A stretch of 64,000 nucleotides of DNA from Mesorhizobium comanense (GCF_005503535.1 NZ_SCNN01000007.1:124001-188000), one strand, 5' to 3'. Positions 7,823 through 18,023 are shown, numbered from the stretch's first letter. Numbers and translations are program-made. Notes: a model not told the origin generated them from the letters alone.

Positions 7823-8584
7823 ATGTCCGGCCCGCGCCATCAAACTGTCGTCGGGCGGCCAAATGCCGTCCGACTGACAGCCATCCTTCTCCTTTCCGGC
7901 CTGCTCCTCGGCGCGCCGTTCAACGCCACAGCGAACGCTCAGAACGCACCGGCCACGCGCACGGCGCCGGCCCATCCGTTCGCCACCTACATTGAAGAGG
8001 CCGCACAGCGTTTTCGCATCCCGGCCGCGTGGATTCGCGCCGTCATGCGCGCGGAAAGCGCTGGCGATGTGCGTGCGATCTCCTCTGCTGGCGCGATGGG
8101 CCTGATGCAGATCATGCCGGATACCTGGGCGGAGCTGCGCGTCCGCCATAGGCTCGGGCGTAATCCTTACGATCCGCGCGACAACATCCTGGCCGGCGCG
8201 GCGTATTTGCGCGAGATGTATGATCGCTACGGTTCGCCGGGTTTTCTTGCGGCCTACAATGCGGGACCAGGGCGCTACGAAGAGTATCTCGCGGGCCGCC
8301 CGTTGCCGGCCGAGACCCGCGCGTATGTGGCCGCATTGGTCCCTTCCTTCGGCGGCGGTGACCTGCCCGGTGCAATCACCGTCGCCGCGGCTGATCCTCG
8401 CGCCTGGACTCGCGCGCCGTTGTTCATCACGCGCGCTGACGGCGTGACCAGCGTCGATCCAGCGCAGACGGAAGTCCCTCCGGACGACGCTTCGGCAGCA
8501 GCTCCGGTGCGCGAGGCTTCCGCTAACACGCCGCAGTCTGCGGGCCTGTTCGTCGCGCGATCGGATGGTGGAGGCCCGCGATGA
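7823..8584 (+). CDS. Lytic transglycosylase (SLT domain) of the transfer system
   Basis: The product has 253 aa. A signal segment (AILLLSGLLLGAPFNATANA) leads to an SLT domain with catalytic Glu78 in AVMRAESAGD, then SSAGAMGLMQIMP, NILAGAAYLREM and FLAAYNAGPGRY. A proline/alanine-rich C-terminal tail of about 80 residues follows. It locally opens peptidoglycan for the Trb channel, like VirB1. It starts four bases after DUF736 and is the last gene before the oriT candidate. Confidence 0.93.
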   Translation: MSGPRHQTVVGRPNAVRLTAILLLSGLLLGAPFNATANAQNAPATRTAPAHPFATYIEEAAQRFRIPAAWIRAVMRAESAGDVRAISSAGAMGLMQIMPDTWAELRVRHRLGRNPYDPRDNILAGAAYLREMYDRYGSPGFLAAYNAGPGRYEEYLAGRPLPAETRAYVAALVPSFGGGDLPGAITVAAADPRAWTRAPLFITRADGVTSVDPAQTEVPPDDASAAAPVREASANTPQSAGLFVARSDGGGPR

Positions 8585-8828
8585 CGGCGCTTCGCCCGGA
8601 TCGTGGTCTGGCGGGCTCCAGCGCATCATGGAGTGCGTGGAGGGGGAAGCAGGGCAACACAACCGCACGATGGCAGGATAAAGGGGCGCGATGTGCGCCT
8701 CGGTTCGGTTGTGCTTTTTCAATGGCTTACGCTGCGAATTCGCGAGGTGCGCCTGTTCGGCGCAGCCTGCGGCTCCGGCGATTTCATAAGCAAATCAGCG
8801 CTATCGCGCGATGTGCGGTCTTGCCGCC
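8585..8828. other. Candidate origin of transfer (oriT) before the relaxase gene
   Basis: This is a gap of about 245 bases between the transglycosylase and the relaxase, the usual place for oriT in this ICE type. It has an 8-base inverted repeat CACAACCG (8658-8665) / CGGTTGTG (8706-8713) and a perfect 10-bp palindrome ATCGCGCGAT (8803-8812). A weak ORF fills it, but its composition is unlike a conserved protein. No nic site can be assigned by eye. Confidence 0.45.
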
Positions 8829-10568
8829 ATGAGCGACGACAACGATTTCCGCGTCCGGCCAGGCCGCATCCGCTCGACGCGCGCGCAGCGCGCGAGACCG
8901 TTCATCGCCCAAGCGTTGGCCGCCGCCCAGCGCGCGGGCGGATCGGTCTCCCGGCAAGGGACGATCGGTCCCGGCCACCGCTCTCGGTTCGGCCGCGGCC
9001 AGCGTGCATCGTTGCAGGCCAATCGGCTCATCACCTCCCGCTCGCGCGGCGCTGTCGTCAAGGCGCGTGTGGTCCGCCACGGCGGACGCAACGCACCGCT
9101 CGCGACCCACCTGAACTATCTGCGCCGCGAGGGCGTCACCCGGGATGGAGAGAAGGCCCGGCTGTTCGGGCCTGGCGCCGATGACGCTGACCCGAAGGCG
9201 TTCGCGGAGCGGTGCGAGAATGACCGGCATCATTTCCGGTTCATCGTATCGCCCGACGACGCCGTCGAAATGGCGGACCTCAAGACCTTCGCGCGCGATC
9301 TCGTCGGGCAGATGGAAAAAGACCTCGGCGCCAAGCTCGATTGGGTCGCCGTCGACCATTGGAACACCGAGCATCCGCACCTCCACCTGATTGTGCGTGG
9401 CGTGCGCGAGGATGGCGAAAACCTCGTCATCTCCCGCGACTACATCAAGGAGGGCATGCGCGACCGGGCGCGCGACCTGATCACCCAAGAACTCGGACCG
9501 CGCACCGATCATGAAATCCGCCGCACGCTCGAGCGCCAAGTCGACACGGAGCGCTGGACCAATCTTGATCGGCAGCTCGCCCGCGACAGCTACCGCACCG
9601 GCGTCGTCGACCTCGCGCCGCGGCCCGACCGCCAGCCTGACGAATTTCATGCGCTCAAGGTCGGACGCCTGCGAAAGCTTGAGTCCCTCGGCCTCGCCGA
9701 TCAGATCGGTCCCGGCCAGTGGGCGATTTCGGAGAACGCCGAGACGACGCTACGCCAGCTCGGTGAACGCGGCGACATCATAAAGCGCATCCATCGCGGC
9801 CTGACCGAACACGGCATCGAGCGCGGCGCGTCCAACTATGTGCTCGCCGGGGAAAGCCTGGACGATCCTGTCGTCGGCCGGCTGGTCGCCCGCGGTCTCG
9901 ACGATGAGCTGAAGGGTACAGCCTATGCCGTGGTCGACGGCATGGACGGCCGCACCCATCACATCAAGCTGCCCGATCTCGACGCCGCCGGCGATAGCGC
10001 GCCCGGCTCAATCGTCGAGCTGCGCAGGTTCGACGACGCGAAGGGGCAGCGTCGCGTCGCGATGGCGGTCCGATCAGACCTCACCATCGAGCAGCAGATC
10101 ACCGCGACCGGCGCCACTTGGCTTGATCGACAGGCGATCGCCCGCGAGCCGGTTGCGCTCGGTGGCGGGGGCTTCGGCGCGGAGGTGCGCGACGCCCTGG
10201 ACCGGCGCGCCGAACACCTGATTGGGCGAGGTCTGGCCGAACGTCAGAACCGCGGCGTCAGCTTCAGCCGCAACCTGATCGAGACGCTCCGCCGGCGCGA
10301 GTTGGACGCCGTGGGCGCCAAGATCGCGGCAGAGAGCGGCCGCCCATTCAATAAGGCTGCGGCGGGGGAATACGTCGCTGGCGCCTACCAGCGGCGCATC
10401 GCGCTCGCCTCCGGCCGCTTCGCGATGATCGATGACGGCCTCGGCTTCCAGCTCGTGCCCTGGTCGCCCTCACTCGAAAAGAAACTCGGCCGGCATGTCT
10501 CCGGTCTCGCGCGCAGCGATGGCGGCATCGACTGGAGCTTCGGCCGCAAGCGGAGGCTGAGCCTGTGA
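8829..10568 (+). CDS. rlxS: Relaxase of VirD2/RlxS type with DUF3363 domain
   Basis: The ATG at 8829 (MSDDNDFRVRPGRIRSTRA) is preferred over one 18 bases upstream because family members begin there. The 579-aa protein has an N-terminal basic region and then the relaxase fold. The metal-binding HUH motif is at residues 177-186 (HWNTEHPHLH), preceded by RHHFRFIVSP. Tyr98 in HLNYLRR or a nearby Tyr would be the nicking residue. The C-terminal half is DUF3363. It nicks oriT and pilots the strand to the coupling protein encoded next. Confidence 0.92.
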   Translation: MSDDNDFRVRPGRIRSTRAQRARPFIAQALAAAQRAGGSVSRQGTIGPGHRSRFGRGQRASLQANRLITSRSRGAVVKARVVRHGGRNAPLATHLNYLRREGVTRDGEKARLFGPGADDADPKAFAERCENDRHHFRFIVSPDDAVEMADLKTFARDLVGQMEKDLGAKLDWVAVDHWNTEHPHLHLIVRGVREDGENLVISRDYIKEGMRDRARDLITQELGPRTDHEIRRTLERQVDTERWTNLDRQLARDSYRTGVVDLAPRPDRQPDEFHALKVGRLRKLESLGLADQIGPGQWAISENAETTLRQLGERGDIIKRIHRGLTEHGIERGASNYVLAGESLDDPVVGRLVARGLDDELKGTAYAVVDGMDGRTHHIKLPDLDAAGDSAPGSIVELRRFDDAKGQRRVAMAVRSDLTIEQQITATGATWLDRQAIAREPVALGGGGFGAEVRDALDRRAEHLIGRGLAERQNRGVSFSRNLIETLRRRELDAVGAKIAAESGRPFNKAAAGEYVAGAYQRRIALASGRFAMIDDGLGFQLVPWSPSLEKKLGRHVSGLARSDGGIDWSFGRKRRLSL

Positions 10569-10599
10569 ACAGCGCGCCTCATCAAGAAAGGACTCCACT

Positions 10600-12588
10600 A
10601 TGTCGGCCACCAAAATCCTCTGGGGCCAGATCCTTGTCGTCTCCCTGATTGTGCTCGCGACCACCTGGGCCGCGACGCAGTGGACGGCATGGCAGCTCGG
10701 CTTCCAGCCGCAGCTCGGCCGGCCATGGTTCGAACTCTTCGGCTGGCCGATCTACTATCCGCCGGCCTTCTTCTGGTGGTGGTACTTCTACGATGCCTAT
10801 GCACCGCACGTTTTCGTCGAGGGCGCCTATATCGCGGCATCCGGCGGCTTCATCGCCATCGCGGTCGCCATCGGTATGTCGGTCTGGCGCGCGCGCGAGG
10901 CCAAGAATGTCGAGACCTACGGCTCGGCGCGCTGGGCGCGAGCCGATGAAGTCCGGGCGGCCGGCCTGCTTGGACCCGATGGTGTGGTGCTCGGCAGGTT
11001 CGACGGCGCCTATCTTCGTCATGACGGACCTGAGCATGTGCTGTGCTTCGCCCCGACCCGCTCCGGCAAGGGCGTCGGCCTTGTTGTGCCGTCGCTGCTG
11101 ACCTGGCCAGGCTCCGCCATTGTTCACGACATCAAGGGCGAGAACTGGCAGCTCACCGCCGGCTTCCGCGCCCGACACGGCCGGGTGCTGCTGTTCGACC
11201 CGACCAACGCGAAGTCGTCCGCCTACAACCCGCTGCTCGAGGTCCGCCACGGCGAATGGGAGGTTCGCGACGTCCAGAACATCGCCGACATTCTCGTCGA
11301 TCCCGAAGGGAGTTTGGAACGCCGCAATCATTGGGAGAAGACGTCCCACGCGCTGCTGGTCGGCGCCATTCTGCACGTTCTATACGCCGAGACCGACAAG
11401 ACGCTCGCCGGCGTCGCCGCCTTCCTGTCCGACCCCAAGCGGCCGATCGAGTCGACGCTCGCCGCCATGATGAAGACGGCGCATCTCGGCGAAGCTGGAC
11501 CGCACCCGGTCATCGCGTCGGCGGCGCGTGAGCTGCTGAACAAATCAGACAATGAGCGGTCCGGCGTGCTGTCCACCGCCATGTCGTTCCTCGGGCTTTA
11601 CCGCGATCCGGTAGTGGCCGAAGTGACTCGCCGCTGTGATTGGCGCATCACCGACATCGTCGGCGGGACGCGGCCATCGACGCTCTACCTCGTGGTGCCG
11701 CCGTCCGACATCGCGCGCACCAAGCCGCTGATCCGGCTTCTCCTCAACCAGATCGGACGCCGCCTGACCGAGGACCTGCGGGCAAAGGGAGGCCGACACC
11801 GTCTGCTCCTCATGCTCGACGAGTTTCCAGCGCTCGGGCGCCTCGACTTCTTCGAGTCCGCGTTGGCCTTTATGGCCGGCTATGGCCTGAAGAGCTTCCT
11901 GATCGCGCAGTCGTTGAACCAGATCGAGAAAGCCTATGGCCCGAACAACTCGATCCTCGACAACTGCCATGTCCGCGTCAGCTTCGCGACCAATGACGAG
12001 CGGACGGCCAAGCGCGTGTCGGATGCGCTTGGCACCGCGACCGAGATGCGGGCAATGCGGAACTATGCCGGGCACAGGCTGAGCCCATGGCTCGGCCATC
12101 TGATGGTGTCGCGATCGGAGACCGCGCGCCCGCTGCTGACGCCGGGCGAGGTGATGCAGCTCCCACCCGCCGACGAGATCGTCATGGTTTCCGGAACGCC
12201 GCCGATCCGCGCGAAGAAGGCGCGCTACTTCGAGGATCGTCGGTTTCAGGAACGCATCCTGCCACCGCCGGCGCTGGCAAAGACAGCGGCGGCAAAGCCG
12301 GACGACTGGAGCAAGATGCCGCTGCCGCCGCGGCCGGAGATCGAGGGCGCCGCCGCAAAGGATGGCCAGGGCGACGACGAGGATCCGACCGGCTCGGAAC
12401 GCCGCCACCAGCCCGAGCTGAACAAGGCCGGGACCGTCGAGAAGAAGGCGCCGATCAACAACGAGTTCGACCTCGATGGTCCCGACGACGCCGATGACGA
12501 CGCCGCGCGCGCACGCCGGCTGAATCAGGTGATGCAGGGCGTCGCGCGGCAGGTCTCGCTCGATCCCAACGATGGGATGGACCTCTGA
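10600..12588 (+). CDS. traG: Type IV coupling protein TraG/VirD4
   Basis: The product has 662 aa. Three hydrophobic segments lie in the first 110 residues. Walker A is APTRSGKGVGLV at about residue 151 and Walker B is LLLMLDEFPALG at about 403, followed by the FLIAQSLNQIEKAYG motif of VirD4 ATPases. The C-terminal 110 residues are polar, acidic and likely disordered. It links the relaxosome to the Trb channel. The gene starts 31 bases after the relaxase with an AAAGGA site. Confidence 0.95.
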   Translation: MSATKILWGQILVVSLIVLATTWAATQWTAWQLGFQPQLGRPWFELFGWPIYYPPAFFWWWYFYDAYAPHVFVEGAYIAASGGFIAIAVAIGMSVWRAREAKNVETYGSARWARADEVRAAGLLGPDGVVLGRFDGAYLRHDGPEHVLCFAPTRSGKGVGLVVPSLLTWPGSAIVHDIKGENWQLTAGFRARHGRVLLFDPTNAKSSAYNPLLEVRHGEWEVRDVQNIADILVDPEGSLERRNHWEKTSHALLVGAILHVLYAETDKTLAGVAAFLSDPKRPIESTLAAMMKTAHLGEAGPHPVIASAARELLNKSDNERSGVLSTAMSFLGLYRDPVVAEVTRRCDWRITDIVGGTRPSTLYLVVPPSDIARTKPLIRLLLNQIGRRLTEDLRAKGGRHRLLLMLDEFPALGRLDFFESALAFMAGYGLKSFLIAQSLNQIEKAYGPNNSILDNCHVRVSFATNDERTAKRVSDALGTATEMRAMRNYAGHRLSPWLGHLMVSRSETARPLLTPGEVMQLPPADEIVMVSGTPPIRAKKARYFEDRRFQERILPPPALAKTAAAKPDDWSKMPLPPRPEIEGAAAKDGQGDDEDPTGSERRHQPELNKAGTVEKKAPINNEFDLDGPDDADDDAARARRLNQVMQGVARQVSLDPNDGMDL

Positions 12589-12590
12589 GC

Positions 12591-13028
12591 GTGGCGATCA
12601 TGAAGATTCCGAAGAAGCAGCGCCTCTCGGTCTATCTCGATCCGGACATCATGAAGGCGCTCACCGCTTATGCCGCGCGTCGCGATCAATCGCGATCCTT
12701 GGTCGCGGAAGCGGCGATCGCATCCTTCCTGTCACCCGACACCGCCGAGCGCCAGGAAGCCGCGACCACCAAGCGATTGGACCAGCTCGACCGGCGCATG
12801 ACACGCATGGAACGCGACCTCGGCATTTCCGTGGAAATGCTCGCGGTGTTCGTCCGCCACTGGCTCACCACCAACCCGCCGTTGCCGGAGCCAGCCCAGG
12901 CGGCCGCACGCGCACAGGCGGGCGAGCGGTACGACGCCTTCGTCGCCGCGCTCGGCCGGCGACTCGCGAAGGGACCGAAGGTGCGTGAGGAGATTTCCGA
13001 AGACGTCGCAGGTGTCCCGGGCGCGTAA
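12591..13028 (+). CDS. CopG/RHH-domain protein of transfer region
   Basis: The product is 145 aa from GTG 12591, or 142 aa from ATG 12600 (MKIPKKQRLSVYL). The first 50 residues form a ribbon-helix-helix domain: RLSVYLDPDIMKALTAYAARRDQS then SLVAEAAIASFL. The rest is a coiled or helical region (RLDQLDRRMTRMERDLG) and the stretch EMLAVFVRHWL. Conserved between traG and trbB in such ICEs, it may be a relaxosome accessory or regulator of the trb genes (inference). Confidence 0.88.
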   Translation: MAIMKIPKKQRLSVYLDPDIMKALTAYAARRDQSRSLVAEAAIASFLSPDTAERQEAATTKRLDQLDRRMTRMERDLGISVEMLAVFVRHWLTTNPPLPEPAQAAARAQAGERYDAFVAALGRRLAKGPKVREEISEDVAGVPGA

Positions 13029-13200
13029 TAATCGTCGCCCCGGGCATCGCAAGAGTTTGTCCGTTCCGCCGTCGCCCTGTCTTTGTACGCCAGAGCACTA
13101 CGACCCCATCCTGCTTGTTGTCATGACCTGATTTCTGCCTCTTCTACTGATCCCCGATCCAGGGCCGCGTGTTTGCGGTCCCGCGCAGAACGGGGACGAC

Positions 13201-14184
13201 ATGGCGGTTTCTCACCAGCAATCAGAGGCGATCCTGCGAGGCGCGCGCATGTTGCGCACAGCCCTCGGCCCCGCCATCGCCGGATTCCTGGAAGACCCGT
13301 CGATCGTCGAGGTGATGCTCAATCCCGACGGGCGGCTCTGGATCGACCGCCTGTCCGAGGGGCTCTCCGACACCGGAGAACGGCTCTCGCCCGCCGACGG
13401 CGAACGCATTGTTCGCCTCGTTGCGCATCATGTCGGCGCCGAGGTCCATTCCGGTTCACCGCGCGTTTCGGCGGAGCTTCCCGAAACGGGAGAGCGGTTC
13501 GAAGGCCTCCTGCCTCCGGTCGTGACGGCCCCGGCGTTCGCAATCCGCAAGCCTGCCGTCGCCGTCTTCACGCTCGCTGATTACGTCGCCGCCGAGATCA
13601 TGTCGGCCGAACAGGCTGAGATCCTCCGCCGCGCCGTCGCGGACCGCCGCAACATCTTGGTTGCCGGCGGCACCTCGACCGGCAAGACGACACTCACCAA
13701 CGCCTTGCTCGCCGAAGTGTCGAAGACCTTCGACCGCGTCGTTCTGATCGAGGACACGCGCGAGCTGCAATGCGCCGCGCCCAACCTGGTCGCCATGCGG
13801 ACGAAGGATGGCGTCGCATCGCTCTCCGATCTCGTCCGCTCCTCGCTTCGCTTGCGCCCCGATCGCATTCCGATCGGAGAGGTGCGCGGCGCCGAGGCGT
13901 TGGATTTGCTCAAGGCATGGGGGACGGGCCACCCGGGCGGCATCGGCACGATCCACGCCGGCACCGCGATCGGCGCGCTGCGCCGCCTCGAGCAGCTCAT
14001 TCAGGAAGCCGTCATCACCGTCCCGCGCGCGCTGATCGCCGAGACCATCGATCTCGTCGCCGTGCTCAGCGGCCGCGGCTCGACCCGTCGCCTCGCCGCA
14101 CTCGCCCGCGTCGAAGGCCTTCAGCCGGACGGCGACTACCGCGTCATCCCCGCAACCCAGCCCGTCTCAGGAGACCCCGAATGA
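13201..14184 (+). CDS. trbB: TrbB, VirB11-type ATPase
   Basis: The product has 327 aa. An N-terminal region ([16 protein letters not shown]) is followed by Walker [18 protein letters not shown] at about residue 155, the Asp box [10 protein letters not shown], Walker B-like [19 protein letters not shown] and the His box [13 protein letters not shown]. It powers assembly of the mating pore at the inner membrane. A 170-base gap with no gene precedes it, the only sizeable gap before the trb genes, so the trb promoter probably lies there. Confidence 0.96.
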   Translation: MAVSHQQSEAILRGARMLRTALGPAIAGFLEDPSIVEVMLNPDGRLWIDRLSEGLSDTGERLSPADGERIVRLVAHHVGAEVHSGSPRVSAELPETGERFEGLLPPVVTAPAFAIRKPAVAVFTLADYVAAEIMSAEQAEILRRAVADRRNILVAGGTSTGKTTLTNALLAEVSKTFDRVVLIEDTRELQCAAPNLVAMRTKDGVASLSDLVRSSLRLRPDRIPIGEVRGAEALDLLKAWGTGHPGGIGTIHAGTAIGALRRLEQLIQEAVITVPRALIAETIDLVAVLSGRGSTRRLAALARVEGLQPDGDYRVIPATQPVSGDPE

Positions 14185-14513
14185 TCCGTCATGCCTTGCT
14201 CGCGCGCCGTCATATCGCGACAGCCGTGTCCGTCACCGTCGTCAGCATGATGCTGGCGCCGGCGGCTTATGCTTCCGGCTCATCGATGCCGTGGGAAGCG
14301 CCGCTGCAATCGATCCTCGAATCCATCGAGGGGCCAGTCGCCAAGATCATCGCGGTGATCATCATCATCATCACCGGCCTCACGCTCGCCTTCGGCGATA
14401 CGTCAGGCGGCGCGCGGAAGCTGATCCAGATCGTCTTCGGCCTGTCGATCGCCTTCGCCGCGTCGAGCTTCTTCCTGTCGTTCTTCTCTTTCGGCGGCGG
14501 AGCGCTCGTTTGA
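14181..14513 (+). CDS. trbC: TrbC, conjugative pilin precursor
   Basis: The start at 14181 overlaps the trbB stop by ATGA. The 110-aa product has a signal sequence (AVSVTVVSMMLAPAAYA) and two hydrophobic helices: IIAVIIIIITGLTLAFG and IVFGLSIAFAASSFFLSFF. It is the pilin subunit, likely matured by the TraF peptidase at 6893. Confidence 0.93.
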   Translation: MIRHALLARRHIATAVSVTVVSMMLAPAAYASGSSMPWEAPLQSILESIEGPVAKIIAVIIIIITGLTLAFGDTSGGARKLIQIVFGLSIAFAASSFFLSFFSFGGGALV

Positions 14514-14794
14514 TGGCGAGCTTGATCGATAGCGCCGGCGAAGTGCCAGGCTACGCCGTCCCGGTCCATCGCGCGCTCACCGAGCACATCCTGCTCGGCG
14601 GCGCGCCGCGTTCGATCGCCATCCTCAACGGCACGCTGGCGGCGGCGCTCGGCCTTGGCCTCCGCCTCTGGCTGGTCGGTCTCGGACTCTGGGCGATCGG
14701 CCATTTCGCCGCCGTGTGGGCGGCAAAACGCGATCCGCAATTCGTCGACGTGGTGCGCCGCCACCTGCGCATCCCCGGCCATCTGAGCGCGTGA
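14513..14794 (+). CDS. trbD: TrbD, inner-membrane component of the mating pore
   Basis: The product has 93 aa. The ATG shares one base with the trbC stop (TGATG). It has the family pattern GYAVPVHRALTEHILLGGAPR, a glycine-rich hydrophobic pair of spans in the middle, and WAAKRDPQFVDVVRRHL at the end. It is the VirB3 equivalent working with TrbE. Confidence 0.94.
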   Translation: MASLIDSAGEVPGYAVPVHRALTEHILLGGAPRSIAILNGTLAAALGLGLRLWLVGLGLWAIGHFAAVWAAKRDPQFVDVVRRHLRIPGHLSA

Positions 14795-14804
14795 GGCCAC
14801 TCCG

Positions 14805-17243
14805 ATGATGAACCTCGCCGAATATCGCCGGACCTCAACCCGCCTCGCGGATTTCCTGCCCTGGGCCGCGCTCGCGGGCGAGGGCATCGTCCTCAACAAG
14901 GACGGCAGCTTCCAACGCACCGCTCGCTTTCGCGGTCCCGACCTCGATTCCGCGGTGCCGGCCGAACTTGTCGCCGTCGCCGGCCGCCTCAACAACGCCT
15001 TCCGCCGGCTTGGCTCGGGATGGGCGATCTTCGTCGAGGCGCAGCGGCATGGCGCCGGCGCCTATCCGGCGAGCCGCTTTCCCGAGGCCGCGTCCGCCCT
15101 GGTCGACGCCGAACGCAAAGCCGATTTCGAGGAAGACGCCTCGCACTTTGAGTCCAGCTACTTCCTGACCTTCGTCTACCTGCCACCGGCCGAGGACGCC
15201 GCCCGCGCCGAAAGCTGGCTGTATGAAGGCAAGGCCGACAACGGTCTTGACCCACATGAGGCGTTACGCGGCTTCGCTGATCGCACCGATCGCGTGCTCC
15301 AGCTCGTCGAGAACTTCATGCCGGAATGTGCATGGCTCGATGACGGCGAGACGCTGACTTATCTTCATTCGACCGTCTCGACCAAACGCCATCGTGTGCG
15401 CGTGCCCGAGACGCCCATGTATCTCGATGCGCTGCTGGCCGATCAGCCGCTCACGGGCGGATTGGAGCCGCGCCTCGGCGACAAGCATCTCCGCATCCTG
15501 ACCATCGTCGGCTTTCCGACCGCGACCACGCCCGGGCTGCTCGATGACCTCAACCGGCTCGCCTTCCCGTATCGCTGGTCGACGCGCGCCGTCCTTCTCG
15601 ACAAGACCGACGCCACCAAGCTGCTCACCAAGATCCGCCGGCAATGGTTCGCCAAGCGCAAGAGCATCATGGCGATCCTGAAGGAGGTGATGACCAACGA
15701 GGCGTCGGTCCTCGTCGACACCGATGCGGCGAACAAGGCGGCCGATGCCGATCTCGCGCTTCAGGAACTCGGCGCGGACTATGCCGGTCAGGCCTATGTC
15801 ACCGCGACGGTCGCCGTCTGGGACGCCGATCCACGCATCGCCGCCGAGAAGCTGCGCCTGGTGGAGAAGATCGTTCAGGGCCGCGACTTCACCGCGATGG
15901 CTGAGACGATCAACGCCGTCGACGCCTGGCTTGGCTCGCTGCCCGGCCATGTCTACGCCAACGTCCGGCAACCGCCGATCTCGACGCTCAATCTCGCCCA
16001 CATGATTCCGCTGTCGGCGGTGTGGGCGGGGCCGGAGCGGGACGAGCATTTCGGGCAACCCCCCTTGCTTTATGGCAGGACCGAAGGCTCGACCCCGTTC
16101 CGGTTTTCCCTTCATGTCGGCGATGTCGGTCACACGCTCGTCGTCGGACCGACGGGCGCCGGCAAATCCGTGCTCCTGGCGCTGATGGCGCTCCAGTTCC
16201 GGCGCTATCCCAACTCACAGGTTTTCGCCTTCGACTTCGGGGGAAGCATCCGAGCCGCGGCGCTCGCGATGGGCGGTGACTGGCACGATCTCGGCGGCGG
16301 TTTGACCGAGGGCGTGGCCGACAGCGTGTCGCTGCAACCGCTCTCCGGCATCCACCACGTGCCGGAACGCGCGTGGGCGGCGGATTGGATCGTCGCCATC
16401 CTGCAGCGCGAGGGCGTGACGATCGAGCCGGAGGTGAAGGAATACATCTGGACTGCGCTGACCTCGCTGGCGAGCGCGCCCGTCGGCGAACGCACGCTCA
16501 CCGGACTGGCCGTCCTCCTTCAATCGAACGATCTCAAACAGGCGCTCCGGCCCTATTGCGTCGGCGGCGCCTGTGGCCGGCTGCTCGACGCCGAGAACGA
16601 GCATCTTGGCGAAGCCTCTGTGCAGGCGTTCGAGACCGAGGGCCTGATTGGCACCGGCGCCGCACCGGCCGTGCTCGCCTATCTCTTCCACCGCATCGAG
16701 GACCGCCTTGACGGCAGCCCCACGCTGCTCATCGTCGATGAAGGCTGGCTGGCGCTCGACGACGAGGATTTCGCTGGTCAGCTCCGCGAGTGGCTGAAGA
16801 CACTGCGCAAGAAGAACGCCTCCGTCGTCTTCGCCACCCAATCGCTTTCCGACATCGACAGCTCGGCGATCGCGCCCGCCATTGTCGAAAGCTGCCAGAC
16901 CCGGCTGCTGCTGCCGAACGAGCGCGCGATCGAGCCGCAGATCACCGCGATCTACCGTCGCTTCGGACTCAACGACCGCCAGATCGAGATCCTCGCCCGC
17001 GCGATGCCGAAGCGCGACTACTACTGCCAATCCCGGCGGGGCAACCGGCTCTTCGAGCTCGGTCTGTCCGAGGTGGCGCTGGCGCTGTGCGCCGCTTCCT
17101 CGAAGACCGATCAAGCCGCCATCGAACGCGTCATCGCCGAACATGGACGCGAGGGCTTTCTGCCGGCCTGGCTGCGGCTGCGTGGCGTCGCCTGGGCCGC
17201 CGACCTCATCCCCAACCTTAACAACCTGGAGACACAGCCATGA
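14805..17243 (+). CDS. trbE: TrbE, VirB4-type ATPase
   Basis: The product has 812 aa (ATG 14805 or 14808). The N terminus is MMNLAEYRRTSTRLADFLPW. Walker A is VVGPTGAGKSVLLALM at about residue 447 and Walker B is TLLIVDEGWLALDD at about 641, followed by VVFATQSLSDID. This is the main energiser of pilus and pore assembly. It ends by ATGA overlap with trbJ. Confidence 0.96.
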   Translation: MMNLAEYRRTSTRLADFLPWAALAGEGIVLNKDGSFQRTARFRGPDLDSAVPAELVAVAGRLNNAFRRLGSGWAIFVEAQRHGAGAYPASRFPEAASALVDAERKADFEEDASHFESSYFLTFVYLPPAEDAARAESWLYEGKADNGLDPHEALRGFADRTDRVLQLVENFMPECAWLDDGETLTYLHSTVSTKRHRVRVPETPMYLDALLADQPLTGGLEPRLGDKHLRILTIVGFPTATTPGLLDDLNRLAFPYRWSTRAVLLDKTDATKLLTKIRRQWFAKRKSIMAILKEVMTNEASVLVDTDAANKAADADLALQELGADYAGQAYVTATVAVWDADPRIAAEKLRLVEKIVQGRDFTAMAETINAVDAWLGSLPGHVYANVRQPPISTLNLAHMIPLSAVWAGPERDEHFGQPPLLYGRTEGSTPFRFSLHVGDVGHTLVVGPTGAGKSVLLALMALQFRRYPNSQVFAFDFGGSIRAAALAMGGDWHDLGGGLTEGVADSVSLQPLSGIHHVPERAWAADWIVAILQREGVTIEPEVKEYIWTALTSLASAPVGERTLTGLAVLLQSNDLKQALRPYCVGGACGRLLDAENEHLGEASVQAFETEGLIGTGAAPAVLAYLFHRIEDRLDGSPTLLIVDEGWLALDDEDFAGQLREWLKTLRKKNASVVFATQSLSDIDSSAIAPAIVESCQTRLLLPNERAIEPQITAIYRRFGLNDRQIEILARAMPKRDYYCQSRRGNRLFELGLSEVALALCAASSKTDQAAIERVIAEHGREGFLPAWLRLRGVAWAADLIPNLNNLETQP

Positions 17244-18001
17244 TCTTCCGTCGCTCACGCGCGGCGCTTCTTGCCGCGTCGATCCTTTCCATTCCCGTGG
17301 CGATGTCGCCCGTGATGGTCCAGCCGGCGTCCGCGCAATGGATCGTCTACGATCCAACGAACTACGTGCAGAATGTGCTCTCAGCGGCTCGCGCGCTGGA
17401 GCAGATCAACAACCAGATCAGCTCGCTTCAGAACGAAGCGACGATGCTGATCAACCAGGCGCGCAACCTCGCAAGCCTGCCTTACTCCTCGCTTCAACGC
17501 CTGCAGCAGTCCGTGCAGCGGACGCAACAGCTCCTCGGCCAGACGCAGCGCATCGCCTACGACGTCCAGCAAATCGACCAGGCGTTCACATCGACTTACG
17601 GCAATGCGTCGATGTCGGCGTCCGACCAGCAGCTCGTCGCGCAAGCGCGCGAGCGCTGGCAGAACACGGTCGGCGGCTTGCAGGACGCCATGCGGGTGCA
17701 GGCCGGCGTCGTCGGCAACATCGATACCAACCGCGCCGAGATGTCGGCGCTCATCGGCCAAAGCCAGGGCGCGACCGGCGCCTTGCAGGCGGCGCAGGCC
17801 GGCAATCAGCTCCTCGCGCTCCAGGCCCAGCAGCTCGCCGATCTCACGGCCGTCGTCGCTGCGAACGGACGGGCCCAGGCGCTGACCGAAGCCGAGCGCG
17901 CGGCGGCTGCCGAGCAGGGTCGCGAGCAGCGCCGCCGCTTCCTGACCCCCGGCAGCGGCTATCAGCCCGGCAACGCCCGCATGTTCCCGAATGGCAACTA
18001 A
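17240..18001 (+). CDS. trbJ: TrbJ, periplasmic pore protein
   Basis: The product has 253 aa with a signal peptide (ALLAASILSIPVAMSPVMV, then ASAQWIVYDP). It has long glutamine/asparagine-rich helices typical of VirB5/TrbJ: NQISSLQNEATMLINQARNL and QLLGQTQRIAYDVQQID. It is a minor pilus component; in RP4 it sits beside the entry-exclusion gene trbK, as here. Confidence 0.93.
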   Translation: MIFRRSRAALLAASILSIPVAMSPVMVQPASAQWIVYDPTNYVQNVLSAARALEQINNQISSLQNEATMLINQARNLASLPYSSLQRLQQSVQRTQQLLGQTQRIAYDVQQIDQAFTSTYGNASMSASDQQLVAQARERWQNTVGGLQDAMRVQAGVVGNIDTNRAEMSALIGQSQGATGALQAAQAGNQLLALQAQQLADLTAVVAANGRAQALTEAERAAAAEQGREQRRRFLTPGSGYQPGNARMFPNGN

Positions 18002-18023
18002 GGCCCCTCGCGAGGATCAGGTC

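Noticed and set aside
8581..8832. Possible 83-aa protein between the transglycosylase and the relaxase
   Set aside because: It has no ribosome site and no domain; the inverted repeats and the position favour a non-coding oriT.
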